Shown here: in pieces, positions 8,990 through 17,101 of the stretch
Layout: each line of letters begins with the position of its first letter
How positions within the stretch are numbered: position 1 is the first letter of the stretch
IMG/VR virus record: IMGVR_UViG_3300027749_000096
Span: 1-64,000 of that record
Direction: 5' to 3' (one strand)
From: a virus
Length of the DNA stretch: 64,000 nucleotides
Program-made: the position numbers and the translations under genes
Notes under the pieces: model-generated
The model's database searches: none
The model's input: the letters and a program-made list of their open reading frames with translations, nothing else
Told to the model about the DNA's origin: nothing

Positions 8990-11020
8990 TTAATAAGTTT
9001 CCAAAGTAACTGTATTACCAGCTGCTGTACAAGCACCAACTACATAGTTAGTTAAAGATGCTGTTGAAGTACCAGTTGGAACATTGAACACTAACAAATA
9101 TTGATCGTTATCAAAAGTACCACTTGGGTTATTAAATCTAGGAACACTGTGTAAAACCATAACTTGATCATACAATGAAGTTCTAGAAATGTTAGCCAAA
9201 GCTGGGTTTTGTTCAATCTCTCTCATTCTTAAGCTTTCTACACGAGCACTATCAGGATAAGCTAATTGTAAGTAACGGTCAGATAAGATCATGTCACGTA
9301 GTACAGTTTCACCACTACCTGAAGTTTGTACAGCTGGTTGAATTATTGTAGCAGTATTAGCTGTAGTATTTACACCAGTGTTACTATTTGAAGTAGTAAA
9401 GCAGTTAACAGCACAAGGATCACCAGACTCATCAGTTAATGAAGTGTAGATTAACAATGGTTCTAAATCATATTTATCTGTTGGAGTGAAAGTACAAATA
9501 CCAAATTTAGTTTCAATATAAGCAGCACTTAATTCAATATGTGGGGGTTGTGTATAACTAAATGAAGCAGCATCAGTAGCAGCTTGATAAATTATAGCAC
9601 CATTTGTAGTACCACTTAAGTTAGCAGCAATTGTTGCATTAGTTGCAATTCCAGCAGAAACTACAGCTGAACCCCCAACACCAACTTGAGTACCTGTACC
9701 TGGGATAACTGTAGCAGCACCTACTTGAGGAGTGTCAATTGCACCAGAATAAAGATCATTGTAATAGTTAACACTAACAGTAGAACTAATTGTAGGAGCA
9801 ATTTGTTGAGCTGGATAAGTAATTGTAATATCAGTATTAGTAGTAAATGCAGTTACAAATGCATTAGGAGGAATACCTTGACCAGCTGTTGTTCCAGAAA
9901 TTGGAACCCAAGCTACAGAACCTACAGCTTTTTGACCTATAGCAACACCAGTTGTACTAGAGACAGCTAATTTAACTGAAGTAGTTGTAGCAGCAGTTAA
10001 AATAGAACTAGCAGAAATATTTACAGAATATTTATATACTCTAGCTTGAACCATTGTATTAAAAATAGGACTCAAATTAATTTGATCAGCCCAATTTAAT
10101 AATGTAACAACTGGATCTTTTTGTAAAGTAGGATCTACAGTGCTGCAACAACCTGTATAAGAATCTAATGTTCTATACATGTTGTGAGATAAGAAACGTA
10201 AAGCTGGACTACCTTTAACATCTACACGTAGACGGTAAGTACTGTCACAAGCTAAACCACAAGTTACTGGAACTTGAACAACATTTTGTAAAGCTTGTTT
10301 AGCAGCAATTTTAATTACACGGCTAACATACTTAGGGTTGATTGTTTTAGTCTTTACAGATTCTTTGTAACCACCAAGAGCAGGACTAATTTTATCACTG
10401 TTAAAGTAAGAACCTTGAGCAATGATGAATGGTTGAGCACTTACTGATTGAACAGCTGTACCATTTGGATTAAAGAAACCAATTTGACCAGCAGTTAAAG
10501 ATGCAGTTGAACCACTAGATAATGTTGGAACTGAAAGTCCAAAAGTAATAGGAGCAGTTGTAGCAATTGTAGCAGTTACAGAATTAGATAAAGTAACTAA
10601 AGTAGAAGTAACAGCAGTAACAGTAGTGTTAGCTGGAATACTTGTACCTGTTACTGTTTGACCTACTGAAACACCAGTTGTAGCAGTAAACTCTAATACA
10701 TTTGGAGCATTAAAAGAAGCACTTGGAGTAGTAGCCAACGGAGTTGTTGGAACACCAATAGTAATTACTGTTACACCAGATACTAATTTAGCAGTAATTG
10801 GAAGTGACAAAGTAATTGTATTAGTTCCAGGGACTGCTGCAACAACTGTTGTACCAGGTTGAATACCAATACCAGAAACTGATTGACCAGCTAATACACC
10901 AGTATCATCAGTTAAAGTTATTACAGTACCTGTTGTGGTACCTAATGTAGCTGTACTAAGTGAAGCAACAGCTACTGAAGAAGGAAGGAAGCTCTTCCTA
11001 AAAGCGTGAGGAAAATACAT
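8990..11020 (-). CDS. Large virion protein with three repeated beta domains
   Basis: This 676-residue protein starts MYFPHAFRKSFLPS. A repeated domain of about 65-80 residues with the pattern T..TGV.VGQ.V.G..IP..T.V..V..T..TL...VTA appears near residues 20-90, 97-160 and 333-412. Between the repeats lie conserved-looking globular segments (about 205-330 and 480-676). Similar glycine/threonine repeats decorate phage tail and capsid proteins. Its size and position, with its own promoter and terminator, suggest an abundant virion component. A specific crAss-like virion protein assignment (tail tube, sheath-like or head protein) cannot be made from sequence alone. Confidence 0.75.
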   Translation of the reverse strand: MYFPHAFRKSFLPSSVAVASLSTATLGTTTGTVITLTDDTGVLAGQSVSGIGIQPGTTVVAAVPGTNTITLSLPITAKLVSGVTVITIGVPTTPLATTPSASFNAPNVLEFTATTGVSVGQTVTGTSIPANTTVTAVTSTLVTLSNSVTATIATTAPITFGLSVPTLSSGSTASLTAGQIGFFNPNGTAVQSVSAQPFIIAQGSYFNSDKISPALGGYKESVKTKTINPKYVSRVIKIAAKQALQNVVQVPVTCGLACDSTYRLRVDVKGSPALRFLSHNMYRTLDSYTGCCSTVDPTLQKDPVVTLLNWADQINLSPIFNTMVQARVYKYSVNISASSILTAATTTSVKLAVSSTTGVAIGQKAVGSVAWVPISGTTAGQGIPPNAFVTAFTTNTDITITYPAQQIAPTISSTVSVNYYNDLYSGAIDTPQVGAATVIPGTGTQVGVGGSAVVSAGIATNATIAANLSGTTNGAIIYQAATDAASFSYTQPPHIELSAAYIETKFGICTFTPTDKYDLEPLLIYTSLTDESGDPCAVNCFTTSNSNTGVNTTANTATIIQPAVQTSGSGETVLRDMILSDRYLQLAYPDSARVESLRMREIEQNPALANISRTSLYDQVMVLHSVPRFNNPSGTFDNDQYLLVFNVPTGTSTASLTNYVVGACTAAGNTVTLETY

Positions 11021-11069
11021 AGTTTTTAAAATTTAAGGGGTTTATAAATAAAATTTTTTAATGTGTGTT

Positions 11070-11084
11070 TATAATATAATATAA
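11070..11084 (-). promoter_or_regulatory. Candidate late promoter motif, copy 3
   Basis: The plus strand reads TATAATATAATATAA, 14 of 15 identical to the copies at 3871 and 57716. It lies about 50 bp upstream of the start at 11020. Confidence 0.45.
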
Positions 11085-11088
11085 GGAA

Positions 11089-11553
11089 TTATTTTAAGAA
11101 TAACAATTTATATTTTGTTGAATCAATTAAACTTTTAACATTGTCAAGTTCATTAACTATTTCACTGTGTGGCATAACTGATTGTAAAGACTGTACTTTA
11201 TCTTTTATTTTTCTAAGATAGTCTATACCTTCTTCTACAGTATTTAATTCTGCTGGGGCTGTATTAGGAAGTTCTAATATTTTTTCTTCAGCTCCTTGGA
11301 AGTGTTCTACTAAATCATCAGCATGTTCACCTATTTCATCATAAAAATGACCTAAAGCTTTATGAGCTGCATAAGAACCAAGCCCAGTCACTTTAAGATG
11401 TAATTTATGAAAGCTTGTTACACAGTTTAACAAGTCTTGAGCTAATGCTGCTGTTTGCATACATAGAGCACATGTTTCAGATCCACCATCCATAGAAACC
11501 ATAACAGTTACTGGATTAGATGAAAATATACTATTTCTAGATATTTTTTGCAT
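11089..11553 (-). CDS. Helical protein, unknown virion-module gene
   Basis: This 154-residue protein is mostly alpha-helical (HKALGHFYDEIGEHADDLVEHF; VEEGIDYLRKIKDKVQSL) with a CALCMQ motif near residue 28. The helical pattern around HFYDEIGEHAD resembles the four-helix ferritin-like/Dps fold (helix B of Dps contains H...D...E). This is only a loose visual similarity, and the full ferroxidase site is not evident. It lies between the large beta-repeat protein and the connector-like gene. Confidence 0.6.
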   Translation of the reverse strand: MQKISRNSIFSSNPVTVMVSMDGGSETCALCMQTAALAQDLLNCVTSFHKLHLKVTGLGSYAAHKALGHFYDEIGEHADDLVEHFQGAEEKILELPNTAPAELNTVEEGIDYLRKIKDKVQSLQSVMPHSEIVNELDNVKSLIDSTKYKLLFLK

Positions 11554-11563
11554 ATTTTATAAT

Positions 11564-12265
11564 TTAACTATTTGTTTGTACAGCTTGTTGTTCTCTTTGA
11601 TATTGTGTAACACTTTCAATATCACCAGCTAATATCATAGCTGTATTGTCAGCTATTATTTCAGCTACATCATCATTAAACTCACATTCTTGATCTGATG
11701 TATAAAAAGTACCTGTTGCTATATCTATACAACCATTGAATTTAATTTCTCTAGGTTTTCTATAATATATTAAATGACATTCAGGAATAGTAAATTCACC
11801 ATTTGTATAAACTTTAAGTTTATTACTCATTATAGTTGAAACAGTTTCAGCCCAGTCAAAGTTAGGTTGTTTATTTTTATCATCTAATATGATTGATATA
11901 TTAGCTTCTTCTACTTGATACACTGTCATCCTACGTGGAGGACAACATTCTTTCTCAGCAAATACATCTGTTCTAACATAGTGAAGATAATCATCTGGTA
12001 GATTAGAGCATTCATAATAAATACCTTTATCCACCATTGTTACTTCTACATGTTTTAATAACTTCTGTACATCATCAACTATTCCACTACTTTGTTCAGC
12101 ACCTTCTTTACGAGTATTAATAGCATATAGTTGTCTTCTAGTCCACTCAATCTGAGCTTTATTAGCTGCTTCTTGAATCTGCCAACATTCTAGATTATCA
12201 TAATCCAATGAGGCTAACTTATTCAGTCTCTGCTTTATTTTAATCTGTAAGAGGTTATTATTCAT
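11564..12265 (-). CDS. Connector/tail-adaptor-like protein
   Basis: This 233-residue protein has a helical N-terminus, a central LPDDYLHYVRTDV segment, then beta strands with CCPPRRM and IYYRKPREI. The LPxDYL.. context resembles phage adaptor/tail tubular proteins that close the portal ring, but the match is by eye. It is followed closely (3 bp) by a small basic protein. Gene order after capsid and small proteins supports a head-tail connector role. Confidence 0.6.
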   Translation of the reverse strand: MNNNLLQIKIKQRLNKLASLDYDNLECWQIQEAANKAQIEWTRRQLYAINTRKEGAEQSSGIVDDVQKLLKHVEVTMVDKGIYYECSNLPDDYLHYVRTDVFAEKECCPPRRMTVYQVEEANISIILDDKNKQPNFDWAETVSTIMSNKLKVYTNGEFTIPECHLIYYRKPREIKFNGCIDIATGTFYTSDQECEFNDDVAEIIADNTAMILAGDIESVTQYQREQQAVQTNS

Positions 12266-12268
12266 AGT

Positions 12269-12514
12269 TTAACATTTCCATTTTTTTCTTGCTAATCTTA
12301 ATCTACTATTTGGATCTTTTGCTGCATTAGGAAACTTTTTCATTTGACCTGCAGATCTAGCACAAAATGATTTTTTTCTAGGACCTCCTTGAGGTTGAGG
12401 AGCTTTGAGATGAGAACCTGGATGACTACTATTATAAGAAGCTCTACCTTTAGCATTTAAACCACCTGTAGGATTTTTACCTTCTTTTCTGGTCCAAGCT
12501 GGAGTCTTTGCCAT
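12269..12514 (-). CDS. Small basic Gly/Lys-rich protein
   Basis: This 81-residue protein starts MAKTPAWTRKEGKNPTGGL and is rich in Lys, Arg, Gly, Pro and Ser. It contains RASYNSSHPGSHLKAP and FCARSAGQMKKF. It is one of several short basic proteins clustered between capsid and tail genes in this operon. It may bind DNA or pack inside the head; there is no enzymatic motif. Confidence 0.7.
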   Translation of the reverse strand: MAKTPAWTRKEGKNPTGGLNAKGRASYNSSHPGSHLKAPQPQGGPRKKSFCARSAGQMKKFPNAAKDPNSRLRLARKKWKC

Positions 12515-12518
12515 ATTA

Positions 12519-12752
12519 TTATTTTTTATAAGGATGTTCTTTATGCCATTTTTTAACTGAAGCTACTCCCTGTTTAACAGTTTTAGCTTTAGATTTTTGA
12601 GTAAGGTCTATAGTGTCCCATTTTCCTTTATCTGATGTAGGATGAGTAACCATAATATCACCCTTCTTACCTTTACCTAAACCTGTAGCACTTTCTTTTT
12701 TATATACTACATGTTTCTCACCACCTGCTGTAACTTTAGTTTTCTTAGCCAT
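12519..12752 (-). CDS. Small basic protein
   Basis: This 77-residue Lys-rich protein (MAKKTKVTAGGEKHVVYKKE...) ends WHKEHPYKK. Its start overlaps the stop of the upstream gene by 1 bp (both use 12752), so translation is coupled. It belongs to the cluster of small basic proteins in the virion operon. A nucleic-acid-binding or internal-head role is a guess from charge only. Confidence 0.7.
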   Translation of the reverse strand: MAKKTKVTAGGEKHVVYKKESATGLGKGKKGDIMVTHPTSDKGKWDTIDLTQKSKAKTVKQGVASVKKWHKEHPYKK

Positions 12753-13726
12753 TATTTTGGTAATCCTGCTTTAAAAGTTGTTGTTAAATCAGTAAAAGTT
12801 GATGCTCCTTTTGCTAGTTTTTGAAAACTAACTACATCTATATATGCTTCATATCCATCATCTACATTTATAAAAGTACCACTCATAAAAAATATATCTC
12901 TTGTACTACCATTAATTAAATTTGCTCCACCTATTGATTTTATACCTGTAGTACCTACTAAAAATGTTTGACCAGCAGCTCTTATAATTTCTGTAGCTAT
13001 TACCATTTGAGCAGGTGTAACTGATCCAGTTAATGGAGCTAGTAATGTTCTATTAGCTGGTTGTGCTATTATATTAGTTAAAAAGAATTGTTGATAATCA
13101 TCAACAAAATTTGATTGTACAGGTGTACCAGCATTACTAATAGCCCAACTTACAGCTGCAGCCACTGCACCACATGAAGTATTTTGTCCTGTTTGTCCTC
13201 TTCTAATTATAGAACCAACTGTCCCATTACTAGATATACCTATATGAGGCATATTCATAACAAACAGATTTCCTGTATTAGTGACATGACTAGCATAAGC
13301 TCCCAGTCCAGTGATACCTGTATGAGGATAACCAGCTAAACCACCAGACATAAATGGTCCTAAAAAATCATTCAATGATAAAGGATGTTGTCCTAAGTTA
13401 TCATTATCTACAAAATTAGCAGCATTAATATCATCAGAACAAACTGATAAAGACATCAATGTATCATTAGCAGGATAGCCTAAGTTCTTTAAAAACTTCT
13501 TGGTATATTCTCCAAATGCTTGAGCTGATACAGCATTAGGGTATGTAACTCTAACTGTATTAGTATAAGAAGTTGGATTTCTATATTCTGTGTTTTCATT
13601 TATCACCTCAATCCAATCTCCTGGTTTAGGTTTTCTAAATGAATAAGTTAATGTACCAGCAGCTATTGAACCATCTGGCTTACGTAGTACATAAGGTTTT
13701 TTAGGTTTGGTATTATTACTTCTCAT
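12752..13726 (-). CDS. LCIB-like beta-carbonic-anhydrase-fold protein
   Basis: This 324-residue protein contains SVCSDDIN (C96, D98), SGGLAGYPHTGITGLGAYASH (128-147), MPHIGISSNGTVG (159-171) and RRGQTGQNTSCGA (175-187). The order of Cys-x-Asp, the Gly-rich GGLxGxP..G loop, PHxGI, RRG and SxxCG matches my recollection of the LCIB/LCIC family, a group of beta-type carbonic anhydrases from algae and some bacteria. On that reading C96, H161 and C185 would be the zinc ligands. The family match is moderate confidence. The location among virion proteins is odd for an enzyme. It could be a catalytic moron or a structural protein built on the fold. Confidence 0.55.
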   Translation of the reverse strand: MRSNNTKPKKPYVLRKPDGSIAAGTLTYSFRKPKPGDWIEVINENTEYRNPTSYTNTVRVTYPNAVSAQAFGEYTKKFLKNLGYPANDTLMSLSVCSDDINAANFVDNDNLGQHPLSLNDFLGPFMSGGLAGYPHTGITGLGAYASHVTNTGNLFVMNMPHIGISSNGTVGSIIRRGQTGQNTSCGAVAAAVSWAISNAGTPVQSNFVDDYQQFFLTNIIAQPANRTLLAPLTGSVTPAQMVIATEIIRAAGQTFLVGTTGIKSIGGANLINGSTRDIFFMSGTFINVDDGYEAYIDVVSFQKLAKGASTFTDLTTTFKAGLPK

Positions 13727-13727
13727 T

Positions 13728-13871
13728 TTATTTTTTAGATTTTATTTTCTTTTCTTGTTTAAGCATTTCAGCAGATGGTTTTTTTCCAGAGCCTTTATTT
13801 TCACGGATGGAATCCCATAATCCATGTTGAGAAACAGAACCATCTTTACGTTTAATCATTTGCTTACTCAT
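13728..13871 (-). CDS. Small basic protein
   Basis: A 47-residue ORF (MSKQMIKRKDGSVSQHGLWD...) is very Lys-rich at its C-terminus (KQEKKIKSKK). It ends 1 bp before the start at 13726 and begins 1 bp before the end of the lipoprotein gene at 13873, so the three genes are packed edge to edge. Its role is unknown. Confidence 0.65.
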   Translation of the reverse strand: MSKQMIKRKDGSVSQHGLWDSIRENKGSGKKPSAEMLKQEKKIKSKK

Positions 13872-13872
13872 A

Positions 13873-14055
13873 CTATTTTACTTTAATAAGACTAGCCACT
13901 TTAACAGTATCAATCTTAATACTGTCTTTTACTTTTACACTGTCAATACCTTTTAAAGAAACTGTATCAACAGAATTAACTACTTCTGAATTAGATTGAC
14001 AACTATTTAATGCAACTAATGATACTAACACTAAACTTACAATTACTTTTTTCAT
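13873..14055 (-). CDS. Small predicted lipoprotein
   Basis: This 60-residue protein begins with a lysine-started hydrophobic signal (MKKVIVSLVLVSLVALNSC). It has a lipobox-like LNSC at about residues 16-19, so C19 would be lipidated. The rest is a Ser/Val/Asp/Lys-rich tail with the repeating pattern VDSVKVKDSIKIDTVKV. A phage lipoprotein expressed late may act in superinfection exclusion or lysis. The lipoprotein call is from sequence; the role is inferred. Confidence 0.65.
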   Translation of the reverse strand: MKKVIVSLVLVSLVALNSCQSNSEVVNSVDTVSLKGIDSVKVKDSIKIDTVKVASLIKVK

Positions 14056-14075
14056 GTTTTTATTTTGAGGGTTTA

Positions 14076-14447
14076 TTACTTTTTTTTCTTAGCACCTGCT
14101 ATTTTATCAGCAAATGTTATTTTATTTTTAGGGGGAGCTAATGCAGCAAACTTCTTTTGAGATGGTGTCATACTTTTAACAGTTCCACCTTTTTTCATTT
14201 GAGTGTCTCTCATCATAGTTCCATTAGACATACCACCCATTTCCATTTTCTTTTTAATAGATCCACCAATTTTCATATAACCCATTTTAATTGCAGCTTT
14301 TTTATCAGCAGCCATATCTTTTTCAGAACCTTCTTTGTCATGAGCTCCTTTAGCATCCATCTTCTTATCATAAGAAGATTTTTCATAAGCAGCCATTCCA
14401 CCTTTTTTCTTGGGACCTATTGATCCACCTTTTTTCATGCTATACAT
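14076..14447 (-). CDS. Lys/Met/Gly-rich basic protein
   Basis: This 123-residue protein is of very low complexity (Lys, Met, Gly, Ala). The motif KKGG.. recurs (MKKGGSIGPKKKGG, MKIGGSIKKKMEMGG, MKKGGTVKSM), together with MTPSQKKFAALAPPKNKI at the end. The same MKMGGSMK-type motif ends the short protein at 16918-17097, so they are related. It is probably a positively charged internal-head or membrane-active peptide; nothing catalytic is present. Confidence 0.7.
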   Translation of the reverse strand: MYSMKKGGSIGPKKKGGMAAYEKSSYDKKMDAKGAHDKEGSEKDMAADKKAAIKMGYMKIGGSIKKKMEMGGMSNGTMMRDTQMKKGGTVKSMTPSQKKFAALAPPKNKITFADKIAGAKKKK

Positions 14448-14480
14448 ATTATTTATTTTTTTCTATTTTTAGCCATTGCT

Positions 14481-14999
14481 TTAAAAGTCTTTATGTTTTT
14501 GAAGATACTCCAGTAATCTTTCTGCAGTGTTTACATTATCATCAATTTGTCCAAGAAATCTATTACAATTTCCACATAACAAACCTCTAACTTTTCCTGT
14601 CTTGTGACAGTGATCAACTGCTAATGATCTATCTAGCTTATCTTCATGTTTATGACAAATATAACATCTGGAATCTTGTTCAGATAACATTTCATTATAT
14701 TTCTCAGGAGTAATACCATATTTTTTCTTAAGTATATGTGCTCTCTGCTTATCTAAGTTATATAGTTTTTTACTTCTAGTTATATAACATTCTTTACAAT
14801 ACCAGCCATTTTTAGGTCTATCTAAAATATCTTTCCAAGTATCACAATTTGTACAAAAGAATTTACCATTTTTATATAAATTATAAGTTTCAGCTTCAAT
14901 TTTAAGTAACTCTTCAATAGATATACCTTTTCTTTTAGCTCTTCTAGCTATTTGATAAGGATGTTGATTTCTTATAGATTCTTTTTTAATTCCACTCAT
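14481..14999 (-). CDS. HNH homing endonuclease, endonuclease VII-type
   Basis: This 172-residue protein has an N-terminal helix-rich region (ARRAKRKGISIEELLKI), a first zinc-finger-like block (CTNCDTW...WYCKECY) and a C-terminal recombination-endonuclease-VII-like domain. That domain has CYICHK..., AVDHCHKTGKVRGLLCGNCNRFLG and a final helical tail. The DHCHKTGKVRG.LC..CN motif is the hallmark of the family. It is inserted between two small virion genes and overlaps the upstream small gene by 4 bp (ATGA). A free-standing homing endonuclease is the likeliest reading; a debranching nuclease is an alternative. Confidence 0.85.
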   Translation of the reverse strand: MSGIKKESIRNQHPYQIARRAKRKGISIEELLKIEAETYNLYKNGKFFCTNCDTWKDILDRPKNGWYCKECYITRSKKLYNLDKQRAHILKKKYGITPEKYNEMLSEQDSRCYICHKHEDKLDRSLAVDHCHKTGKVRGLLCGNCNRFLGQIDDNVNTAERLLEYLQKHKDF

Positions 15000-15154
15000 T
15001 TTTTCTTACTCATCTTGCGAAAAGTCTTAGCTAAATTATAACGTTTAGAACCAGGAGGACATGTAGAACTACCAAACTTAGAACCTGTACAAGGTTTATC
15101 AGTTCTCATTCCTTTAACAGCTCCTTGTATCCAATTTTTTTTACCTTTAGCCAT
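14996..15154 (-). CDS. Small basic protein
   Basis: This 52-residue ORF starts MAKGKKNWIQGAVKGMRTDK, contains CTGSKFGSSTCPPGSKRYNLAKTF and ends MSKKK. Its stop overlaps the HNH endonuclease start as ATGA. It resembles the other short MAK-starting basic proteins of the operon (12269, 12519, 55466). Conserved role unknown; possibly DNA-associated. Confidence 0.6.
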   Translation of the reverse strand: MAKGKKNWIQGAVKGMRTDKPCTGSKFGSSTCPPGSKRYNLAKTFRKMSKKK

Positions 15155-15167
15155 AACTTATAAATTT

Positions 15168-16184
15168 TTATTGATTCCAATGTTTTTCTACTTTCTTAGT
15201 TAAGTCCCCAAGAATTTCTTCATTTAAAGGATTTCTAAGATATTCAACTACATCAGTTAGGTTACGTCCTAATAATGTTGTAGTTTGCATATGATAAATA
15301 AATCCATCAGCTTTGGTAGCAATATATCTATAGTAATTACTTTCTTTCACTATAGCTTTAATTTTCAAAGCTTCCATATCTAAATTAGCAGCCTCAATAA
15401 ACTTCTCTGCAGTTTTTCTTTTGTTCTTATCTACAGACTCTCCGTTAATAAACTTATCCATGTTATCATAGATGATGTCATTAGGAGTGGTTTTTTTATA
15501 CTGAGCACCGTTGATGTCAAGTGTCTTAGCTACTAAGAATAACTTATTCTGATTTTTATTATAAAGTTTCTCTAATTCAGAAAGAGCTTTATTTCTAAGT
15601 TTCTTAACTTCTGTATTAACCGATGCACTCTCTTCAAGTCTATCTAAATAAAACTTAGGAGGGGTAGCCATTCTACGTGCTTCTTCTAAAGATTTAGCCA
15701 CCATAGAAAATCCACCAGCTTCAATTGCATAAAGTCTAATTAAATCATATGGGTCTGTAGCTGGTTCTAAATGAACTGGTTCATTTCCACATCTGATTTT
15801 AATCTTATCCCAGAAATCACTATTATCTAGTTTAAGTAATTTTACTTTATTCCAGAACATTTCATCATTAGCATCAATAACATTAGCAGCTAGTTCTTTT
15901 TCTAACTGAGCCACTATGCTTCTAATTTGTTTCACCTTAGCTTCTTGATCTTCTAAAGGAAGATTCTTAACTTCAGGAGCATACTCATTTAATCCTGTAA
16001 GGTATCTTTTAATACCATTAATTTCTAAACAAGCAATAGTTTCTTCATGAAAAGCTCCATCAAAAAGACTAAGTCCATATTTCTGTAAGCCCATGTTATC
16101 TACTTGAACATCAAAATAAGGACGGATTGCAATACTAGATTTCTTGTTCTGTGGATACTTTTCCACAATTGTTACATTACTCAT
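15168..16184 (-). CDS. Conserved virion-module protein, unknown
   Basis: This 338-residue mostly helical, charged protein (MSNVTIVEKYPQNKKSSIAIRPYFDVQ...) has a FWNKVKLLKLDNSDFWDKIKIRCGNEPVHL segment near 120-148. A long helical part (about 165-215) follows. No enzymatic motif is visible. It lies two genes downstream of the capsid protein, where crAss-like phages carry head-neck or head-auxiliary proteins. That assignment is by position. Confidence 0.65.
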   Translation of the reverse strand: MSNVTIVEKYPQNKKSSIAIRPYFDVQVDNMGLQKYGLSLFDGAFHEETIACLEINGIKRYLTGLNEYAPEVKNLPLEDQEAKVKQIRSIVAQLEKELAANVIDANDEMFWNKVKLLKLDNSDFWDKIKIRCGNEPVHLEPATDPYDLIRLYAIEAGGFSMVAKSLEEARRMATPPKFYLDRLEESASVNTEVKKLRNKALSELEKLYNKNQNKLFLVAKTLDINGAQYKKTTPNDIIYDNMDKFINGESVDKNKRKTAEKFIEAANLDMEALKIKAIVKESNYYRYIATKADGFIYHMQTTTLLGRNLTDVVEYLRNPLNEEILGDLTKKVEKHWNQ

Positions 16185-16258
16185 TGGTTGGTTTTTTGTT
16201 TTTTTTATATATCTAATTCGGATTTATTCCGAATAAAGTATTCTGTTTTTACATCAAA

Positions 16259-16798
16259 TTATGATGTAGCAAAAGGGGTAGTTATTGTACCACTTGCTAA
16301 AATTGTACCACTTACATTCCATACTGTTGAAGAAATACATTCTACAACAATTCTAGTTCCTTTAAGACCACCAGTTGTAGTACCACTTTGGGTAATAGCA
16401 ACATGTGTAGATCCATCTCCTGAAAATAATTTAGGACCAGCTGTAGAACCAGGAGTTGTAGCTTCTAATCCAATTAAAACTGTTCCTTGTAAAAACTGAC
16501 TAGCAGAAGCAGTTATAACTTTAAAATTATTACTTGTTATAGTGGTATTTACTATAAATGTATATTTTAATCCAACTTTTGCAGAAGGAAGAGTAAACAC
16601 AATACCAGCTGCTCTATCAGATAAAACTACAGAACCAGATTGAGTTTCACTTAATGTTACAGTGGAACTTGACCCTGAAATTGTATTAATTTTATTTAAA
16701 TTGTCAATAATAGTATTTAAATGACCAAACTTTGCTAAAGACATATCAGCTCCTTTTATTAAATTATCATCTGGTGATTTTGGACTAAATTTTTTCAT
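16259..16798 (-). CDS. Head decoration or fibre-like protein
   Basis: This 179-residue protein has a short helical N-terminus (LAKFGHLNTIIDNLNKINT) followed by a Ser/Thr/Gly-rich beta domain (TLSETQSGSVVLSDRAAGIVFTLPS...). The same theme is seen in the protein at 56903-57286: a short helical tether, then a beta domain with the pattern ..F.LP....G..ytfi. This is typical of phage proteins displayed on the capsid or tail. The role is inferred from composition and from its place near the capsid gene. Confidence 0.65.
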   Translation of the reverse strand: MKKFSPKSPDDNLIKGADMSLAKFGHLNTIIDNLNKINTISGSSSTVTLSETQSGSVVLSDRAAGIVFTLPSAKVGLKYTFIVNTTITSNNFKVITASASQFLQGTVLIGLEATTPGSTAGPKLFSGDGSTHVAITQSGTTTGGLKGTRIVVECISSTVWNVSGTILASGTITTPFATS

Positions 16799-16917
16799 TG
16801 TTATATTTTTTTAATTTGTCTTAAATAATTGAACCTAAGAAGAGTTGCCAGCTCTCTATGTGATCAGCATAGTGGGCATACCTTAGATTGTATACAGATG
16901 CTATCTGTATAGGGGGA
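16799..16917 (-). ncRNA. Non-coding stretch with several small hairpins
   Basis: Between two minus-strand genes lie 119 bp with no ORF. On the minus strand TACAGATAGCATCTGTA forms a 7-bp hairpin with a 3-nt loop, and CTATG...CATAG and AGAG...CTCT can also pair. It could be a leader or processing element for the gene at 16259. No terminator T-run is present. Confidence 0.3.
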
Positions 16918-17097
16918 TTAACATTTTTTTCCTTTCATACTACCACCCATTTTCATTTTAGTCATTGCTGACTTAGGTGCAGAAGAAGAAACTACTCCTT
17001 TACCAGCATTCTTACCTACCATAACACCTTTTGTAGATGCAGCAGGACGACCACTAGTTGGAGCAGAAGATTTTGGGGTTTTTGGATTACCAGCCAT
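16918..17097 (-). CDS. Small Lys/Gly/Met-rich protein
   Basis: A 59-codon ORF starts MAGNPKTPKSSAPTSGRPAA and ends in MTKMKMGGSMKGKKC, the same MKxGGSMK motif repeated in the 123-residue protein at 14076. It stops before a G-tract (TAATCCCCC on the minus strand). Its start is 4 bp from the stop of the LAGLIDADG gene (17102), which suggests that the endonuclease gene was inserted directly upstream of it. Confidence 0.6.
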   Translation of the reverse strand: MAGNPKTPKSSAPTSGRPAASTKGVMVGKNAGKGVVSSSAPKSAMTKMKMGGSMKGKKC

Positions 17098-17101
17098 GTT
17101 A

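Noticed and set aside
9686-9970. Plus-strand ORF of 94 codons
   Set aside because: Antisense shadow of the beta-repeat virion protein; Ser/Cys/Asn-rich composition with no gene-like leader.
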